Counted from the first letter of the stretch, positions 9,367 through 19,301 are shown. The stretch is DNA of 64,000 bases from Microcystis aeruginosa Ma_MB_S_20031200_S102 (GCA_007095845.1 SFBI01000013.1:1-64000), one strand, 5' to 3'. The notes: generated from the letters alone by a model not told the origin. Made by a program: numbers and translations.

Positions 9367-9856
9367 AAGTTATTTATTCAAGACGCTAAACAGGCTTGAT
9401 AAACTCTATAATGACTCTACAACTGATGATAAAAAAATTTTTTATTCTAAACTAGCTCTTATAGAATTATGTGGCTGGATCCAGGAAACTATGGATGATA
9501 TAGTTTTAAGATGTGCTAAACGATGCTTAAAGTCCGAAGCTAACAAAAAATTCATCGATAAGACTATTAGTGGTACTCATAGTTTTGAATATGAACCTTT
9601 TAGAAAAATGTTGATGATGGTTATTGGTTTAGCAACATTAGAAAAAATCGAAAAAAAGTTAGAAAGAACTGGTAAAATTAGTACTTTAAAAGGTGATCTT
9701 GGTAATCTAAAGACAAGTCGCAATCGAGCTGCTCATACTCATACTAAAGGTACTTTGAGAACCTATGACGCTCCTTCTAAAACTAAACGTGATTTTGATA
9801 GAATATATGCTTTGTTAACAGAGTTAGATGCAGAATTGCAACATCATAAATGTTGA
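9356..9856 (+). CDS. HEPN-like RNase (MAE_28990/MAE_18760-type)
   Basis: A 166-residue, mostly helical protein that carries the HEPN RNase signature R-x4-H in RNRAAH (Arg122, His127), preceded by the long helices expected of the fold. It resembles the HEPN families named after Microcystis loci (MAE_28990/MAE_18760); that assignment is from memory of the family, not a search. HEPN proteins are typically metal-independent RNases in toxin-antitoxin and abortive-infection systems. The ATG overlaps the end of the DUF262 gene by 11 bp in a +1 register, so the pair is co-translated. No antitoxin-like MNT nucleotidyltransferase is adjacent, which makes the DUF262 protein the obvious partner. Confidence 0.82.
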   Translation: MITKSYLFKTLNRLDKLYNDSTTDDKKIFYSKLALIELCGWIQETMDDIVLRCAKRCLKSEANKKFIDKTISGTHSFEYEPFRKMLMMVIGLATLEKIEKKLERTGKISTLKGDLGNLKTSRNRAAHTHTKGTLRTYDAPSKTKRDFDRIYALLTELDAELQHHKC

Positions 9857-9981
9857 CTTATTTCTTGTACAATCGCTTTTAGCGCACCTTCGACAAAGAC
9901 AATCAGTCAAAATTAAACCCCCTAACCGGTGAAAATTAACTACAAGCGATCGAAAAACTGGGAAAATATTCAATTGATTCA

Positions 9982-10398
9982 ATGTCATCTTTTTTAACTA
10001 TCCTGCCCATGAATAATCAGGTCATCCGTACTGATAAAGCTCCGGCCCCTGTGGGTCCCTATAATCAAGCGATCGCCGCTCCTGGTCCTTTTCTCTTTGT
10101 TGCGGGACAAATTCCCCTAGATCCCGTCACGGGTGAAATCGTCTCCGGGGAAATTAGCGCCCAAACCGAACAAGTTATGGCCAATTTAGAGGGCATTTTA
10201 ACCGCTGCTGGGGCTAATTGGTCAAATGTGGTGAAAACTACCGTCTTTCTCTCGGATTTAGCCAATTTCGTGGCGATGAATCAAGTTTATGCCCGTTATT
10301 TCCCCCCGGAAACCGCCCCGGCCCGGGCCTGTGTGGAGGTGGCCCGTCTTCCCAAAGATGTCCTAGTGGAAATAGAATGTATTGCCGCTTTAGCCTAA
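9982..10398 (+). CDS. ridA: RidA-family enamine/imine deaminase
   Basis: A member of the YjgF/YER057c/UK114 family, which hydrolyses reactive 2-aminoacrylate and related imines formed by PLP enzymes. The key Arg115 (in ARACVEV) and Glu130 (in LVEIECIA) are present. The family is about 125-130 residues, so the internal ATG at 10009 ([18 protein letters not shown]) is the more likely start than the one at 9982. It is a single gene, convergent with rpoC1 and separated from it by a short perfect hairpin. Confidence 0.93.
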   Translation: MSSFLTILPMNNQVIRTDKAPAPVGPYNQAIAAPGPFLFVAGQIPLDPVTGEIVSGEISAQTEQVMANLEGILTAAGANWSNVVKTTVFLSDLANFVAMNQVYARYFPPETAPARACVEVARLPKDVLVEIECIAALA

Positions 10399-10405
10399 AA
10401 ATTAA

Positions 10406-10422
10406 GGTGGGCAATGCCCACC
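10406..10422. terminator. GGTGGGCA hairpin between ridA and rpoC1
   Basis: A perfect 17-base palindrome with eight-base arms (GGTGGGCA / TGCCCACC) around a single A, lying in the 40-bp gap between two convergent genes. The position fits a bidirectional terminator. The same GGTGGGCA-TGCCCACC sequence is a familiar dispersed cyanobacterial repeat, so it may be an inserted repeat that now ends transcription. There is no clear T-tract. Confidence 0.5.
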
Positions 10423-10438
10423 CTAACCTAATCTCTCT

Positions 10439-12319
10439 CTAGACCACCAAAGCTTCTAGAATCGTCTTATTGTAGATAATTCGCCCTACAGTAGTACGCA
10501 CATACTGAGCAATTATCTGACCATCCTTCTCGCGGGTTTTGCGTTCCCGATAATATTTCCAGATGCTGCCATCGGGGAGAGTTTCCGTTTCCAGGACTTC
10601 CTCATCGGGTTTATTGGTTTTCACCTTTTCTCCCACTGGTAAACGCAACCACACAGAAGCGTGCAGATCCACCAATCCCTGATCAAAAGAGCGAATAGCG
10701 TCATCCATGCTGGCGAAATAACGACCTCCACCCTTTTGGGCCTTGGGATTTTCGGCCGTGAGATAATAACAACCCAAAACCATATCCTGAGAAGGGGCAA
10801 CAATCGGGCGACCGGTCGCCGGTGAGAGAATATTATGACAAGCTAACATCAACAATCGCGCTTCCGATTGTGCTTCCAGGGAGAGGGGAATATGTACAGC
10901 CATTTGGTCCCCGTCAAAGTCGGCGTTAAAAGCGGGACAGACGAGGGGATGTAACTGAATCGCCCGGCCCTCCACCAGTATCGGTTCAAACGCTTGAATG
11001 CCCAAACGGTGCAGGGTAGGGGCGCGGTTTAACATCACCGGGTGTCCCGTGATTACTTCATCCAAGACGTGCCAAACATTGGCATCCCCCCGTTGGATCA
11101 TTTTCTTGGCTGCCTTGATATTATTGACGATGCCTAATTTAATTAAACGATGGATAACGAAGGGTTGGAACAATTCGATCGCCATTTCCCGGGGTAAACC
11201 GCATTGATAGATCTTCAATTTCGGACCGACAACGATAACCGAACGTCCCGAATAGTCCACCCGTTTGCCGAGGAGATTTTGACGGAAACGCCCCTGTTTA
11301 CCCTCGATAATATCCGATAAAGACTTCAGGGCGCGATTATTGGCCCCCACCACCGTGCGACCGCGACGACCGTTATCAATTAAAGCATCGACGGCCTCCT
11401 GTAACATCCGTTTTTCGTTACGGACGATAATTTCGGGGGCGAGAATTTCTTGCAGACGGGATAAACGGTTATTGCGGTTAATCACCCGACGGTAGAGATC
11501 GTTCAGGTCAGAGGTGGCAAAACGGCCGCCATCCAACTGCACCATCGGGCGTAAATCGGGGGGAATTACGGGAATTACGCTTAAAACCATCCATTCTGCC
11601 TGAGAACCCGTGGCGACAAAGTTATCGATTACCCGGAGACGTTTAATTAATTTTGCCCGTTTTTGCCCCTTACTTTCGACAATTTCCGTCCGCAGTCTTT
11701 CCGCTTCTTCTTCCAGGTTAATTTCCTGTAAGAGTCTTTGGATAGCCTCGGCCCCGATACCCACTTCAATACCGACTAATTCCGAATCCTCTGCGTAGAT
11801 TTCCTCTTCGATCTCTAACCATTGATCTTCGCTGAGGAGTTGTTTATAACTAAGATTGCCGGCATTACCTGGATCGAGAACCACATAGGCATTAAAATAG
11901 ACGATTTGCTCCACGTCCCGCAGGGGCATATCGAGCAGGATACTGAGATAACTGGGAATACCTTTGAGATACCAAACGTGGGTGACGGGGGCCGCTAATT
12001 TGATAAAACCCATGCGATGACGACGTACCCGGGACTCGGTGACTTCCACCCCGCAACGTTCACAGACAATTCCCCGGTGACGGACGCGTTTGTATTTACC
12101 GCACCAACATTCCCAGTCCTTCGAGGGTCCAAAAATTTTCTCGCAGAATAACCCATCCATTTCCGGTTTGAGAGTCCGATAGTTGATCGTTTCTGGTTTA
12201 GTTACTTCTCCGACGACTTGACCGTTAGGCAGATTTCTTTCTCCCCATTGCCGAATTCTTTCGGGGGACGCTAAACCGATTTTGACGTAATCAAATCTTT
12301 GATCTGTTGGAGTCTTCAT
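10439..12319 (-). CDS. rpoC1: RNA polymerase subunit gamma (RpoC1)
   Basis: The cyanobacterial N-terminal half of the beta-prime subunit, 626 residues. It holds the zinc-binding Cys71, Cys73, Cys86 and Cys89 near the N-terminus (CWCGKYK...CERC) and the catalytic Mg-binding [12 protein letters not shown] (about 465-476), in which the three Asp residues coordinate the active-site magnesium. It assembles with RpoA, RpoB, RpoC2, omega and sigma. In many bacteria rpoB, rpoC1 and rpoC2 are contiguous; here neither rpoB nor rpoC2 flanks it, so the operon is split. The upstream 170 bp (12320-12491) must hold its own promoter. Confidence 0.98.
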   Translation of the reverse strand: MKTPTDQRFDYVKIGLASPERIRQWGERNLPNGQVVGEVTKPETINYRTLKPEMDGLFCEKIFGPSKDWECWCGKYKRVRHRGIVCERCGVEVTESRVRRHRMGFIKLAAPVTHVWYLKGIPSYLSILLDMPLRDVEQIVYFNAYVVLDPGNAGNLSYKQLLSEDQWLEIEEEIYAEDSELVGIEVGIGAEAIQRLLQEINLEEEAERLRTEIVESKGQKRAKLIKRLRVIDNFVATGSQAEWMVLSVIPVIPPDLRPMVQLDGGRFATSDLNDLYRRVINRNNRLSRLQEILAPEIIVRNEKRMLQEAVDALIDNGRRGRTVVGANNRALKSLSDIIEGKQGRFRQNLLGKRVDYSGRSVIVVGPKLKIYQCGLPREMAIELFQPFVIHRLIKLGIVNNIKAAKKMIQRGDANVWHVLDEVITGHPVMLNRAPTLHRLGIQAFEPILVEGRAIQLHPLVCPAFNADFDGDQMAVHIPLSLEAQSEARLLMLACHNILSPATGRPIVAPSQDMVLGCYYLTAENPKAQKGGGRYFASMDDAIRSFDQGLVDLHASVWLRLPVGEKVKTNKPDEEVLETETLPDGSIWKYYRERKTREKDGQIIAQYVRTTVGRIIYNKTILEALVV

Positions 12320-12491
12320 TCTGAATTTTTTACTATGGGTAATGATTCTGGGATAAGCGATCGCTCTCGCTTTCTCGATGACAACTATTAGGCAGAAACG
12401 ACGGTTAACTCAGTCACTTTTTCTTGGGGTCAAACTGGCCCGATCGAGTCCGGGACATTACATTATACAATTTTTCCAGTTCGATCGACCA

Positions 12492-14021
12492 TTAAGTGAT
12501 ATTTTCCCAGATGATGATGCTACCGTCGGCCGCAGCCGCTGCTAGGTGACAATAATCGGGGCTGAGAACTAAACTGGAGATCGGTGATGATCGCCCATCG
12601 GCAGTGCTGAGAGTTGCGATCGCCTGTTGAGAATTGGCTAACCAGATTTTAATTTCTCCGTCGGTTCCCCCGGTAAATAACCACTGACCCTCCTCTGCAA
12701 ATACCAAGCTTGTCACCTGACCATTATGGGCATTGATCACCCGAATTGGCGCAAAATGACCGCTTTTCTCTGGGTTGTATTGCCAGATTTTCACTGTCCC
12801 ATCCACACAACCGGCGGCAATAATCTGACTATCGGCAGCGATCGCCAAACTCTGCACCGAAGAAACGTTACCGGATAGGACGGCGATTTTTGCTCCTGAT
12901 CCCAATTGCCAGAGGGTGACAGTGCCATCACCTCCAGCTGCGGCGATAAAATCTTGATTAGGAGACACTGCTAGGGCATAAATTGCCCCTAGACTGTCAT
13001 AGGAGCTAAATGCTTCGTTTTCTTGCTCTAAATTCCACTGTTTTAGGGTTTGGTCGTAACTACCGCTAACCAAAAAATGCCAACGGGGGGCAAAATCCAG
13101 GCCGTGAATCGAACCGAGATGACCGAGGAAAATTTGATTTAATTCCAGACTACTGCCATCGCTGGCTAAAGTCCATAATTTCACGGTTTGATCGAATCCT
13201 CCCGTCGCTAGATGATAATCGCCGTTTCCGGTCACTGCTAGGGCTAAAATGCCCTGATCATGAGCTTCAATCGTATTAATCAGGGTTCCCCTCGCAAAAT
13301 CCCAGATTTTTAGGGTACGATCCCAACTAACGCTAATTAAAAACCGTTGATCCTCGGTAATTGCGATCGCTGTAATCATTTCCCGATGGGCGCTCAGACG
13401 GCGATAATAGTGCCAATGGGGGATAGGGGGGGAAGTGGGAGTTAAATTAAGGGTAGGTAGGGTGATTTGTGGCTCATTTTCCGCTTTTATGGGGTTAATA
13501 TCTGCTGATTCTTCCTTAATCGGCAAAATTTCTCTTTGTAAGCGACTGTAGGATTTTTCCAGATGTTCGATGCGTTCGAGCAGGCCGTTACGGTTGATAT
13601 ATTGAATAATTTGATTGTAGGACTGTTCGAGGGCGAGAATATTTTCCTCTAATTCTGCGATCTCGCGTAGCGAGCGCGTTGCGACCGCACGATCATTATC
13701 CCTGGCCGCTGCGGGATCGAGGGACTGTATTTGGGCCGATAAAGCTTCTTTTTCTTCTTCCCACTGACTCTGTAAATTACCAGTTATCTCGGTTAAGCGT
13801 TGAAGTTGCCTAGTTCTTTCTCGGAGACGATTGAGAATATTCAACCCGAAAGTCACGACTAGGAGGAACAAAGGCAAAAACCCCGCACCCATGGCCATAA
13901 GGGTAAGCAGGGTTAATCCTAGGGCGATATATTCCGCTAATTCTAGCCAATGGGGGCGATGGTCGGTCATTTTGCAGTTACCGGTAAAGGGATTTTGATC
14001 ATCTCCTGATTTCAGACTCAT
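12492..14021 (-). CDS. Membrane-anchored WD40-repeat protein
   Basis: A 509-residue protein with a hydrophobic segment (about 30-57), a coiled-coil stretch rich in Glu, Gln and Leu (about 60-165), and then a C-terminal propeller of about seven WD40 repeats (about 200-509). The repeats carry recognisable endings such as LKIWDF, VKLWTL, LKQWNL, VTLWQL, VKIWQY, IKIWLA and IIIWEN. This architecture suggests a scaffold held at a membrane with the propeller in the cytoplasm. The target is unknown. It lies on the same strand as the radical SAM gene, 42 bp downstream of it, and the two could be co-transcribed. Confidence 0.88.
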   Translation of the reverse strand: MSLKSGDDQNPFTGNCKMTDHRPHWLELAEYIALGLTLLTLMAMGAGFLPLFLLVVTFGLNILNRLRERTRQLQRLTEITGNLQSQWEEEKEALSAQIQSLDPAAARDNDRAVATRSLREIAELEENILALEQSYNQIIQYINRNGLLERIEHLEKSYSRLQREILPIKEESADINPIKAENEPQITLPTLNLTPTSPPIPHWHYYRRLSAHREMITAIAITEDQRFLISVSWDRTLKIWDFARGTLINTIEAHDQGILALAVTGNGDYHLATGGFDQTVKLWTLASDGSSLELNQIFLGHLGSIHGLDFAPRWHFLVSGSYDQTLKQWNLEQENEAFSSYDSLGAIYALAVSPNQDFIAAAGGDGTVTLWQLGSGAKIAVLSGNVSSVQSLAIAADSQIIAAGCVDGTVKIWQYNPEKSGHFAPIRVINAHNGQVTSLVFAEEGQWLFTGGTDGEIKIWLANSQQAIATLSTADGRSSPISSLVLSPDYCHLAAAAADGSIIIWENIT

Positions 14022-14063
14022 GCTAACGCTAATTGCTGCCTTGGGATTGACTAAAATGAATTT

Positions 14064-15644
14064 TTAAGCAGGAGTTAAGACTTTTCCCTTAGTTTCTATC
14101 GGTGCGGTTAAAGCGGATTCTAGATCGGCCTTCCCTAGTCTTGCTTCTAAAATTTTCAGCACTTCTCGTCCAAAATCATCGGGATTTTGTCGCCATGCTT
14201 GCAGACAAACTTCGCCAAAGAATGACCCCAAAGGTTCAGGATTCCAGAGCAATTTTTTGGCTGTCCAGGGCATTAAACTCATGGGATCATAGCTGGGTTT
14301 AATAATCTCTTTTTTGAAGGCGTATTCTTCTAGATGGGTGTGGGGTTGTAGTCCAATAAAAAAGATAGCTGGTTCCACTTTATCGACTCCAAAAATATTT
14401 TCTAATTCCCGATGATAGGTGATAGTTTGACGAATAGTTTCTAGGGTTTCATCAATGACATTAAAGGAATAATTTACCGAAACTAGATCATTAAAACCCG
14501 CCGCTTTTAAGTCTCGACAATTTTGCAAAACTGTCCGCAAATTATAGCCCATACGCATTTTTCGGACTAATTCCTGAGAACCACTGGTGATGCCAATTTC
14601 AAAGTAGTTCATGCCTGTTTTTACCATTAAATCGCACAGTTTCGGAGTAAGATTATCGGCACGAATATAGGCAGCCCAACGGATATCTTTCATCCCAGCA
14701 TCGAGGACTTTTTCTAATAGTTCTTCCACATCATTGATAAATTTTCTGGTGGGGATAAATTGGGCATCGGTAAACCAAAAATTGCGAATGCCGCGGTCGT
14801 ATAATTGGCGCATTTCCTTAACTACTTCATCTGCGGGATTAATGCGTACTTGTTTGCCTTCAACGACGGTATAGATGCAGTAGCAGCAGTTATGGGGACA
14901 GCCGCGCTTAGTTTGTACCCCGATATAAAAGTCGTTTTCTTGGAAATAGTAGGAAAATTCCGGCCAAATACTGGCGATGTAGTCGTAGTTACAAGCGGAT
15001 TTTTCTAAGGGGGTGGGGGATTCGTGGATTAAACGCGGCCTGGGTGTGGTTTCTCCGACTACATAACAACGTTCATCGTTAAAGTCCCGGCCGGAGAGGA
15101 ATTTTTCTAGCAGGGTTTCCCCTTCTCCCACTGATACAATTGTTCCTATGGGCAGTTTGGTTTTTAGTTGTTCGTAGAAAACACTGACGGCACCACCCCC
15201 GACGATAACTCGCGCTTCGGGATGGTATTTTCTGGCCCGCTGCAACCCGCGGCGAATTAGTCCCTGATTGCGCCATAATTCACCGTAGTAGGCGGTTGTC
15301 ACCTTTAAACCTCCTAAAGCACCGCGCAGCTTGATTAGGGGGTTTTTGGCGTAGTAAAATTCAAAGGCGTTTTGTAGGGGATTACCACCGCGACCACCGA
15401 CGGGAGCATATATTTGAATATCCCGCCAGGAGAATACTAGCAGGGTGGGCCGAAATTCGTCAACACAGCGATCGAGGGTCTGGTTAAAGTCTAAGGGGGG
15501 GACAGTCCCAAGGTCAAAAATCCTTTGTTCGATGTCGGGGAATAGTTTATGAACGTGGTCGGAAAGATAAACAACACCGATGGGGAAAATAGGGTTACAG
15601 GGGAGTCTAACGTAGAGGATGCGTTGCGCTTGCGGTTGAGTCAT
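14064..15644 (-). CDS. B12-binding-type radical SAM protein
   Basis: A 526-residue protein with an N-terminal cobalamin-binding-like Rossmann region (about 10-195, including VIVGGGAVSVF and SVGEGE) and a radical SAM TIM-barrel whose cluster-binding Cys249, Cys253 and Cys256 form CxxxCxxC in RGCPHNCCYC. The classic B12 motif DxHxxG is not obvious, so cobalamin binding is uncertain. It resembles BchE/P-methylase-type enzymes and is divergent from chlP, a chlorophyll gene, across a 309-bp gap; a role in pigment or photosystem biogenesis is inference only. Confidence 0.85.
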   Translation of the reverse strand: MTQPQAQRILYVRLPCNPIFPIGVVYLSDHVHKLFPDIEQRIFDLGTVPPLDFNQTLDRCVDEFRPTLLVFSWRDIQIYAPVGGRGGNPLQNAFEFYYAKNPLIKLRGALGGLKVTTAYYGELWRNQGLIRRGLQRARKYHPEARVIVGGGAVSVFYEQLKTKLPIGTIVSVGEGETLLEKFLSGRDFNDERCYVVGETTPRPRLIHESPTPLEKSACNYDYIASIWPEFSYYFQENDFYIGVQTKRGCPHNCCYCIYTVVEGKQVRINPADEVVKEMRQLYDRGIRNFWFTDAQFIPTRKFINDVEELLEKVLDAGMKDIRWAAYIRADNLTPKLCDLMVKTGMNYFEIGITSGSQELVRKMRMGYNLRTVLQNCRDLKAAGFNDLVSVNYSFNVIDETLETIRQTITYHRELENIFGVDKVEPAIFFIGLQPHTHLEEYAFKKEIIKPSYDPMSLMPWTAKKLLWNPEPLGSFFGEVCLQAWRQNPDDFGREVLKILEARLGKADLESALTAPIETKGKVLTPA

Positions 15645-15953
15645 GAGATTTCTGAATGAGACGAGGACGCATTCTGAGTGATCTTAATATAACTTAACTT
15701 TGTCTGGCTTGTCTGGGAGAGGTGATAACCGTCTAGACTTATATTCATAAGTATTTTGACTTACCCCCTTTTTTTTTTGAGACTTTGTGACACCTAGGGT
15801 GCGGAATGTGGGATAAAATAAACTTTTGTAACAGAGGATGTTAAGCACTGTTGCAAGATCGGGCAGAATCGGAGAATCTCGTTCCTTTCGGCTAAACCCC
15901 TGTGGTACACTGCAAGGCGTACTCGCTCGTATAGTATGTAGGAGAAAACCTGA

Positions 15954-17171
15954 GTGTTAAGAGTCGCTGTTGTGGGTTCAGGGCCGGCCGGTTCTTCGGC
16001 GGCAGAAACATTAGCTAAAGCAGGCATTGAAACCTATTTATTTGAACGCAAATTAGATAATGCTAAACCCTGTGGTGGAGCGATTCCTCTCTGTATGGTG
16101 AGCGAATTTGACCTACCTCCTGAAATTATCGATCGCCGGGTGAGAAAAATGAAAATGATCTCCCCCTCTAACGTCGAAGTCGATATCAATCTCGATAATC
16201 AAGACGAATATATCGGTATGTGTCGTCGGGAAGTCCTCGACGGTTTTATGAGAGAACGCGCCCATAAATTAGGAGCGCATTTAATCAACGGAACTGTTTA
16301 CGGTCTCGATATTCCCACCAATAGCACCGATCCCTATACCCTACACTACGCCGATCACTCCCACGGCAATTCCCAAGGGGAAATGAAATCTCTGAAGGTG
16401 GATATGGTTATCGGCGCCGACGGTGCTAATTCTCGCATTGCTAAAGCTATTGATGCCGGGGATTACAACTATGCGATCGCTTTCCAAGAACGCATCCGTC
16501 TCCCCCAAGATAAAATGGCCTACTACGAAGATCTGGCGGAAATGTATGTAGGAAAAGACGTATCCCCCGACTTCTACGCTTGGGTATTCCCCAAATACGA
16601 TCACGTCGCTGTCGGTACTGGCACAATGAAGGTCAATAAAGCCATGATTAAAGACCTACAGGCTGGTATTCGCGCTCGCGCGGCCCGTCGTCTGGAAGGT
16701 GGCGAAATCATCCGCGTGGAGGCTCACCCCATCCCCGAACATCCCCGTCCTCGTCGTGTAGTTGGTCGTGTGGCCCTCGTTGGTGATGCTGCGGGAACCG
16801 TTACTAAGTCTTCGGGAGAAGGCATCTATTTCGCCGCTAAATCAGCGCGGATGTGTGCGGAAACCATTGTCGAAGTCACCAACGGTGGCCAACGTATTCC
16901 CACAGAGGACGAGTTAAAACTCTACCTCAAGCGTTGGGATAAGAAATACGGTATGACCTATCTGGTATTAGATATCCTGCAACGGGTTTTCTACCGCACC
17001 GATGCCACCCGGGAAGCTTTTGTGGAAATGTGTTCCGATAAGGACGTACAGAAGATGACTTTTGACAGTTATCTCTATAAAACCGTTGTTCCCGCTAATC
17101 CTCTCGTACAGATGAAGATTACTGCTAAAACTATCGGTTCTCTTCTGCGCGGTAACGCTTTAGCCCCTTAA
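15954..17171 (+). CDS. chlP: Geranylgeranyl reductase
   Basis: Reduces the geranylgeranyl chain to phytyl for chlorophyll a and tocopherol, at the thylakoid membrane. The 405-residue protein opens with an FAD-binding GSGPAG (8-13) and has the second flavin motif GDAAG in VALVGDAAGTVTKSSGEGI. Length and sequence match cyanobacterial ChlP. The start is GTG at 15954, eight bases after an AGGAG; the N-terminus MLRVAVVGSG is exactly where the fold begins. It has a 309-bp upstream region divergent from the radical SAM gene. A hairpin terminator follows. Confidence 0.97.
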   Translation: MLRVAVVGSGPAGSSAAETLAKAGIETYLFERKLDNAKPCGGAIPLCMVSEFDLPPEIIDRRVRKMKMISPSNVEVDINLDNQDEYIGMCRREVLDGFMRERAHKLGAHLINGTVYGLDIPTNSTDPYTLHYADHSHGNSQGEMKSLKVDMVIGADGANSRIAKAIDAGDYNYAIAFQERIRLPQDKMAYYEDLAEMYVGKDVSPDFYAWVFPKYDHVAVGTGTMKVNKAMIKDLQAGIRARAARRLEGGEIIRVEAHPIPEHPRPRRVVGRVALVGDAAGTVTKSSGEGIYFAAKSARMCAETIVEVTNGGQRIPTEDELKLYLKRWDKKYGMTYLVLDILQRVFYRTDATREAFVEMCSDKDVQKMTFDSYLYKTVVPANPLVQMKITAKTIGSLLRGNALAP

Positions 17172-17188
17172 AATCAATTGATAACCAG

Positions 17189-17219
17189 AAAACCCAATCT
17201 CCGGCGGTGGTTGGGTTTT
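17189..17219 (+). terminator. Terminator of chlP
   Basis: Perfect nine-base arms AAAACCCAA and TTGGGTTTT around a GC-containing loop, ending in a T-run, 18 bases after the chlP stop codon. Confidence 0.85.
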
Positions 17220-17350
17220 CTTTTGGGTTGTTTCTTCCTGTCTTCTCTAATTGAAACAAAAATAAGGTATGTTACATTTGATTAACGCATCCGACGAGAG
17301 CGACTTGCTGCTACCTAGCGCCTTCGGCATCGTAACTATTGATATAGCTT

Positions 17351-18478
17351 ATGACTGAAAATTCCTTCTTCAATGAGCAAAAAGAACAGTCCTTGATCAA
17401 AGCTAGGATTGTTGAGAAATATTTCTGGGCTTGGGCAAAAGTTATAATTTCAAAAGTTAAGAAGGGATCGTCTTCAAACCAGAAAATCGCTTATGTTGAC
17501 CTTTTTGCTGGTGCAGGACGATATAAAGATGGCTCAAAATCAACCCCAGTAAAGGTTCTAGAAACTGCCATCGCCAATCCAGATATGCGAAATATGTTGG
17601 TATCGATCTTTAACGATGCCGATGTCGAAAATGTTAATTCTCTTCAACAAGCTATAGATTCAATTCCGGGCATAGAAAATTTAAAATACCGCCCTCGAAT
17701 ATCAAAATATGAGGTTGGAGAGGAGATAGTTAAAACCTTCCAAAGCATGAGATTAGTTCCCACTTTACTTTTTGTTGATCCTTGGGGTTACAAGGGGCTA
17801 TCTCTTCAACTTGTTAATTCGGTCGTCAAAGATTGGGGTTGTGATTGCATCTTCTTCTTCAATTACAATCGCATCAACATGGGTTTAAATAATGATGCAG
17901 TCAAAGAACACATAAATGCGCTATTCGGACAAGTAGGAGCAGATCAACTCCGCGAACGATTGAAAACACTTACTCCACAAGAGCGTGAGTTAACCGTTGT
18001 AGAATATATCTGTGAAGCCTTGAAAGAAATGGGGGGTAAATATGTTCTTCCATTTCGTTTCAGACATGAAATGGGAAATCGTACTAGCCATCACCTAATT
18101 TTTGTAAGCAAGCATCCTAAAGGCTATGGAATTATGAAAGAGATAATGGCTAAAGAGAGTTCTGAACAAACCCAGGGCGTACCATCTTTTGAGTATAACC
18201 CTGCAACTCTTCAACAACCATTACTCTTTGAGCTAACCCGTCCTCTCGATCAACTGGAATCTATGTTGTTGGACAATTTTTCAGGTAAAACTATGACGAT
18301 GGCAGAGATTTACGACCAGCATCATCCGGGAAAACCGTACATTAAAAAGAATTACAAAACTGCCCTTAGCAATCTTGAATCTCAAGAAAAAATCACAGTA
18401 CATTCACCCGAGGACAAAAAACGGCGAAAAGGAACGTTTGCGGATGGTTTAAAGGTTACATTTCCAGTTAAGCAATAA
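17351..18478 (+). CDS. tcmP: Three-Cys-motif partner protein TcmP
   Basis: A 375-residue protein with an N-terminal methyltransferase-like nucleotide pocket (YVDLFAGAGRY, 48-58) and an acidic-loop motif LLFVDPWG (about 139-146) reminiscent of class I methyltransferases. A C-terminal region (about 285-375) looks like a winged helix. TcmP proteins are defined as the partners of three-Cys-motif (phage Gp37/Gp68, DUF5131) proteins, and that partner is encoded next door, convergently, with an 11-bp overlap of the 3' ends. The pair occurs in phage and mobile contexts; its reaction is not established. Confidence 0.88.
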   Translation: MTENSFFNEQKEQSLIKARIVEKYFWAWAKVIISKVKKGSSSNQKIAYVDLFAGAGRYKDGSKSTPVKVLETAIANPDMRNMLVSIFNDADVENVNSLQQAIDSIPGIENLKYRPRISKYEVGEEIVKTFQSMRLVPTLLFVDPWGYKGLSLQLVNSVVKDWGCDCIFFFNYNRINMGLNNDAVKEHINALFGQVGADQLRERLKTLTPQERELTVVEYICEALKEMGGKYVLPFRFRHEMGNRTSHHLIFVSKHPKGYGIMKEIMAKESSEQTQGVPSFEYNPATLQQPLLFELTRPLDQLESMLLDNFSGKTMTMAEIYDQHHPGKPYIKKNYKTALSNLESQEKITVHSPEDKKRRKGTFADGLKVTFPVKQ

Positions 18479-19244
18479 GCTCTAATTTTTCTGAACGCCT
18501 CGCTGATTTAAGTGGGACACTTCCACATTTTTGGATATGCTGATTCCAGGCATTAGGCATCTCGTCCCAGATTTTATCATCAAGTAATCTACCCCCTGCT
18601 TTCGGTGTCCTTCCCCCAACTTGTTTGAAAAAAAATGCTACCCCTGAATTTTGACATTGATTGCGGATATCCCTTGCCCAGTCAAGTTTCATCTGGCGAT
18701 GTTTTTGCCCGGATTCTCCGCCGACAATAACCCAATCAATGCCAGTTAAATTAAGTTCTAGGGGTCCTAAAAGTGGCTCACATGAAATGAAACGCACTGA
18801 AACAGGAACTGTCCGAAGATATTCAATCCGATCTATGTGGTTTTGGTTCTCGACAGATACACCTAGCCAAATGTTTTCTGGAAAATCTAATTTAGACGCT
18901 AAATCACCTAAACGGCTTTGTCGCTTTGTTAAAATCTGATATATATGCCAAGGTGTTGAATGAATAACTGAGAAAACTTGTCTGATAAAGTCGAGAGGCA
19001 CATCATCATGAAAAAGGTCACTCATTGAGTTGACAAAAACTCGACTGGGAGTGCGCCAACGTAAGGGTTCTTCCAATCTTTCTGGATGCAAAGTTAAGCT
19101 GAATCCATTGGGAAAGTTTTTGGGAAAACGCTGTGTAATAGCTTCGGCATAACAATGCAGACAGCCAGTGCTAATTTTATCGCACCCGGTTGTTGGATTC
19201 CACGTTTTATCAGTCCACTCAATACCAGTGTTTATACTAGACAT
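18468..19244 (-). CDS. Phage Gp37/Gp68 (DUF5131) three-Cys-motif protein
   Basis: A 258-residue protein of the Gp37/Gp68 family. The N-terminus carries the defining C-x6-C-x2-C (Cys21, Cys28, Cys31 in TTGCDKISTGCLHCYAEA). That cluster and the barrel-like pattern (VFVNSMSDLFHDDVP, IWLGVSVENQ, RFISCEPLLGPL, WVIVGGESG) suggest a radical-SAM-like iron-sulfur enzyme. It overlaps TcmP tail to tail by 11 bp. The unit probably modifies a nucleic acid or nucleotide, but this is inference from the partner's methyltransferase fold. The ATG start has a 256-bp untranscribed region upstream. Confidence 0.88.
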   Translation of the reverse strand: MSSINTGIEWTDKTWNPTTGCDKISTGCLHCYAEAITQRFPKNFPNGFSLTLHPERLEEPLRWRTPSRVFVNSMSDLFHDDVPLDFIRQVFSVIHSTPWHIYQILTKRQSRLGDLASKLDFPENIWLGVSVENQNHIDRIEYLRTVPVSVRFISCEPLLGPLELNLTGIDWVIVGGESGQKHRQMKLDWARDIRNQCQNSGVAFFFKQVGGRTPKAGGRLLDDKIWDEMPNAWNQHIQKCGSVPLKSARRSEKLELIA

Positions 19245-19301
19245 ATTTTAACTCCACAATCTATACCTATGACAGACGCTACCTGCCGATAATTAGCAAT
19301 T

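Noticed and set aside
15929-15940. TATAGTATG as -10 element of chlP
   Set aside because: It lies immediately before the ribosome binding site, so transcripts would start within or after it; no supporting -35 was found.
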